Assembly: GCA_014729375.1 (NCBI GenBank)
Contig: WJKA01000347.1
Location: forward strand, 1-7,241
DNA length: 7,241 nt
Direction: 5' to 3'
From: Chitinivibrionales bacterium
GTDB taxonomy: Bacteria > Fibrobacterota > Chitinivibrionia > Chitinivibrionales > WJKA01
Shown: one piece after another, positions 5,561 to 7,241 of the stretch
Layout: each line of letters begins with the position of its first letter
How positions within the stretch are numbered: the stretch's first letter is position 1
Made by a program: the position numbers and the translations under genes
Notes under the pieces: generated by a model
Databases searched by the model: none
What the model was told of the DNA's origin: nothing
Seen by the model: only the letters and a program-made list of their open reading frames with translations

Positions 5561-6490
5561 ATGAAGCATACGACTCTTGGAAACACGGGCATATCGGTTT
5601 CGGTCCTCGGCTATGGGGCCATGGAGCTGCGCGGGCCGCAGGTTTGGAATGGACGGATGATCGAGCAGCAGTATGCCGACCGATTGCTGAACAATATGCT
5701 TGACAGCGGGATCAATTTTATCGATACCGCTCCCTGCTATGGTATCAGTGAAGAAACGATCGGGAAATGCATCGCTCATCGACGGAGCGAATATATTCTT
5801 GCCACCAAATGTGGCGGCGCCATAACCCGCCACGACAAGGGCGAATGGGGCCTTACCCACGATTTTAGTGAAGAGACCCTTCGTAAAAATATCGACACCA
5901 GCTTAAAGCTTTTAAAAACCGATTATATCGATCTCTGGCAGCTTCACAATCCCAAGCCCGACAGGATCTCGAAAGATATGATTGCAGCGGTGATTGAGGA
6001 TTTAAAAAAGCAGGGGAAAATCCGCCATGCTGCAATCAGCACGACCATGCCCTTTATTAAAACCTTTATCGATTGGGATTTTCTTGAAACATTCCAGATG
6101 GCCTATTCCGCGCTGGAACGCAATGAGGAACGGATTATCTCCGACGTTGCAGCGCGGGGTCGGGGCACAATAATTCGCGGGGGTGTTGCCCAGGGTGATG
6201 CCGGTCGAAACAGCAATGAAAAAAGGGCATACTTTGAACGGTCCGGAATTGCAGCGCTGCTCGATGACGGCGATACGCCGTCAGGCTTTCTGCTCAGGTT
6301 TGCGCTCACCCATCCCGCAGTGCAAACGGTCATTGTGGGCACGGCAAATACTGACCATCTGAAAGAAAATGCCGACGCAGCACAAAAAGGACCGTTGACA
6401 AAAGAGCTGTACGAAGAATGCAAACAAAGGCTCGATTCGGCAGGATGCACGATACTATGGGACTCAATAAACGGAAATCCGCTTCGGTGA
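5561..6490 (+). CDS. Aldo/keto reductase
   Basis: This is a 309-residue cytosolic NADP(H)-dependent oxidoreductase of the aldo/keto reductase superfamily (TIM barrel). The N-terminus MKHTTLGNTGISVSVLGYGAM is the classic first hairpin and strand. The catalytic tetrad is complete: D55 (NFIDTAP), Y60 (PCYG), K83 (LATKCGG) and H129 (LWQLHNP). The C-terminal VIVGTANTDHLKENADAA (about 265-282 of the barrel) is the usual cofactor-binding loop and helix. The length is normal. The open frame continues upstream to a TTG at 5468, but the added residues have no family resemblance and would cover the candidate promoter, so 5561 is preferred although its Shine-Dalgarno is weak. The second SDR gene begins 11 bp after the stop, suggesting one transcript. 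The substrate is unknown; a sugar- or aldehyde-type carbonyl is the general expectation. Confidence 0.93.
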   Translation: MKHTTLGNTGISVSVLGYGAMELRGPQVWNGRMIEQQYADRLLNNMLDSGINFIDTAPCYGISEETIGKCIAHRRSEYILATKCGGAITRHDKGEWGLTHDFSEETLRKNIDTSLKLLKTDYIDLWQLHNPKPDRISKDMIAAVIEDLKKQGKIRHAAISTTMPFIKTFIDWDFLETFQMAYSALERNEERIISDVAARGRGTIIRGGVAQGDAGRNSNEKRAYFERSGIAALLDDGDTPSGFLLRFALTHPAVQTVIVGTANTDHLKENADAAQKGPLTKELYEECKQRLDSAGCTILWDSINGNPLR

Positions 6491-6501
6491 CAAAGGGCCC
6501 G

Positions 6502-7221
6502 ATGCCGGCTGCAGAGCATTCTCAATCGGGCAAAAAAGGAACCATCCTTATCACCGGCACCGACAGCGGACTGGGACTGGCGTTTGTCCATAAATTCCTT
6601 TCCGAAAACTGGATCGTGTTTGCAGGATGGATTCTTCCCGATTCGCCGGTCAGAAAAATCGACAGTTCCGCTCTGTTCCCTGTTTGCCTTGATGTTACCG
6701 ATTTGAAGTCGATAAAAACCGCGCGTAGTGAAATTTTAAAGCGTACACAATCGCTGGACATTCTCATCAACAACGCAGGAATCAATCCCGACAAGGACAT
6801 CCCGCTCGAAAAGCTTGATTTCGATATGGTGCAGCGGGTGCTGAATGTCAATGCCGTCGGCCCGTTGCGGATCACACAACAGTTTGTCGGTCTTTTGCGC
6901 AAAGGGTCACTCAAGCGTATTGTGAATATATCTTCCGAGGCCGGCAGTATAATCGATTGCAGGCGGAAATCATGGTTCGGATACAGCATGTCGAAAGCCG
7001 CGCTCAACATGCAAACACGGCTGCTCCAGAACTATCTCGGACCTAAAGGGTTCAGCGTCTATTCGGCGCATCCCGGATGGATGCGATCGGGAATGGGCTC
7101 GCCGCTTGCTGCATTTGCACCGGAGGAATCAGCGGACCGATTATATGAATCGATACTAGAACCGTCGCGGAAAAACAAACCACAGTTTTTTCAGCTTGAC
7201 GGCAAACCGATGAGATGGTGA
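6502..7221 (+). CDS. Short-chain dehydrogenase/reductase (C-factor/carbonyl-reductase-like)
   Basis: This is a 239-residue classical-size SDR, probably cytosolic and NAD(P)-dependent. The glycine motif TGTDSGLG is at 18-25, LDV (63-65) marks the acidic adenine pocket, NNAG is at 90-93, NVNAVGP at 115-121, the catalytic Ser is in NISSEAG (144-145) and the YxxxK pair is Y161/K165 (YSMSK). The HPGWMRSGMG segment at 190-199 is typical of the C-factor/carbonyl-reductase-like branch. The reading frame is open back to an ATG at 6418 inside the AKR gene. I chose 6502 because AAAGGG lies 4 nt upstream and a normal SDR begins about 15 residues before the Rossmann strand, leaving an 11-bp gap to the AKR. 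Only about 25-30 % of residues look shared with the SDR at 244-1140, so this is not a recent duplicate of it. The gene shares the AKR's transcript; the two may act on the same or successive carbonyl intermediates (inference). Confidence 0.92.
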   Translation: MPAAEHSQSGKKGTILITGTDSGLGLAFVHKFLSENWIVFAGWILPDSPVRKIDSSALFPVCLDVTDLKSIKTARSEILKRTQSLDILINNAGINPDKDIPLEKLDFDMVQRVLNVNAVGPLRITQQFVGLLRKGSLKRIVNISSEAGSIIDCRRKSWFGYSMSKAALNMQTRLLQNYLGPKGFSVYSAHPGWMRSGMGSPLAAFAPEESADRLYESILEPSRKNKPQFFQLDGKPMRW

Positions 7222-7241
7222 AAAGCTGGAGTAATGGAGTA

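Noticed and set aside
6103..7010. Two long leftward open frames of 162 codons each (6103-6591 and 6522-7010) antisense to the AKR and SDR genes
   Set aside because: They lie opposite genes with intact catalytic motifs, are rich in Ser, Pro and Arg as shadow frames usually are, and show no recognisable domain.
7222..7241. Possible start of another gene (GGAG followed by ATG at 7234)
   Set aside because: The Shine-Dalgarno-like GGAG is only 2 nt from the ATG and just two codons are visible; nothing can be concluded.
1..7241. CRISPR array, insertion sequence, tRNA/rRNA, toxin-antitoxin or defence system
   Set aside because: No regularly spaced direct repeats, transposase motifs, cloverleaf-like sequence or relevant protein motifs were seen on either strand.

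Overview
The window reads as an ordinary piece of bacterial chromosome of roughly 50 % GC with more AT-rich intergenic DNA. Two features hint at the lineage: a secreted protein (3246-4613) ends in a domain that looks like a type IX secretion (T9SS/Por) sorting domain, and a cadherin-like lipoprotein follows it. T9SS is largely confined to the Bacteroidota/Fibrobacterota (FCB) superphylum. A Fibrobacterota or Chitinispirillia-like source is my best guess, but no marker gene is present to prove it.

Layout, left to right. (1) The left edge may hold the first 14 codons of a leftward secreted protein with its own -10 box and Shine-Dalgarno. (2) A leftward SDR oxidoreductase (244-1140) is followed by a good intrinsic terminator (114-142). 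(3) A divergent intergenic region carries an operator-like inverted repeat flanking a -10-like hexamer. It leads into a rightward class II aldolase/adducin-family protein (1239-2423), which appears to be a tandem fusion of a metal-less pseudo-aldolase domain and an intact one. (4) A leftward small secreted protein of unknown function (2430-2795) converges on the aldolase with a 6-bp gap. (5) A 450-bp AT-rich gap follows. (6) A rightward pair encodes cell-envelope proteins: a cysteine-rich, probably beta-propeller T9SS cargo (3246-4613) and, 17 bp later, a two-domain lipoprotein (4631-5371). (7) A 189-bp gap holds interleaved inverted repeats and a plausible promoter. (8) A rightward operon-like pair encodes an aldo/keto reductase (5561-6490) and, 11 bp later, a second SDR (6502-7221).

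Functionally there are two themes. One is small-molecule carbonyl chemistry (two SDRs, one AKR, one class II aldolase), all probably cytoplasmic, with catalytic residues intact and substrates unknown. The other is extracellular or envelope proteins (T9SS cargo, lipoprotein, small secreted protein). I see no mobile element, CRISPR array, tRNA, rRNA, defence system or biosynthetic cluster. The most interesting items are the duplicated, degenerate aldolase domain and the T9SS-cargo/lipoprotein pair.
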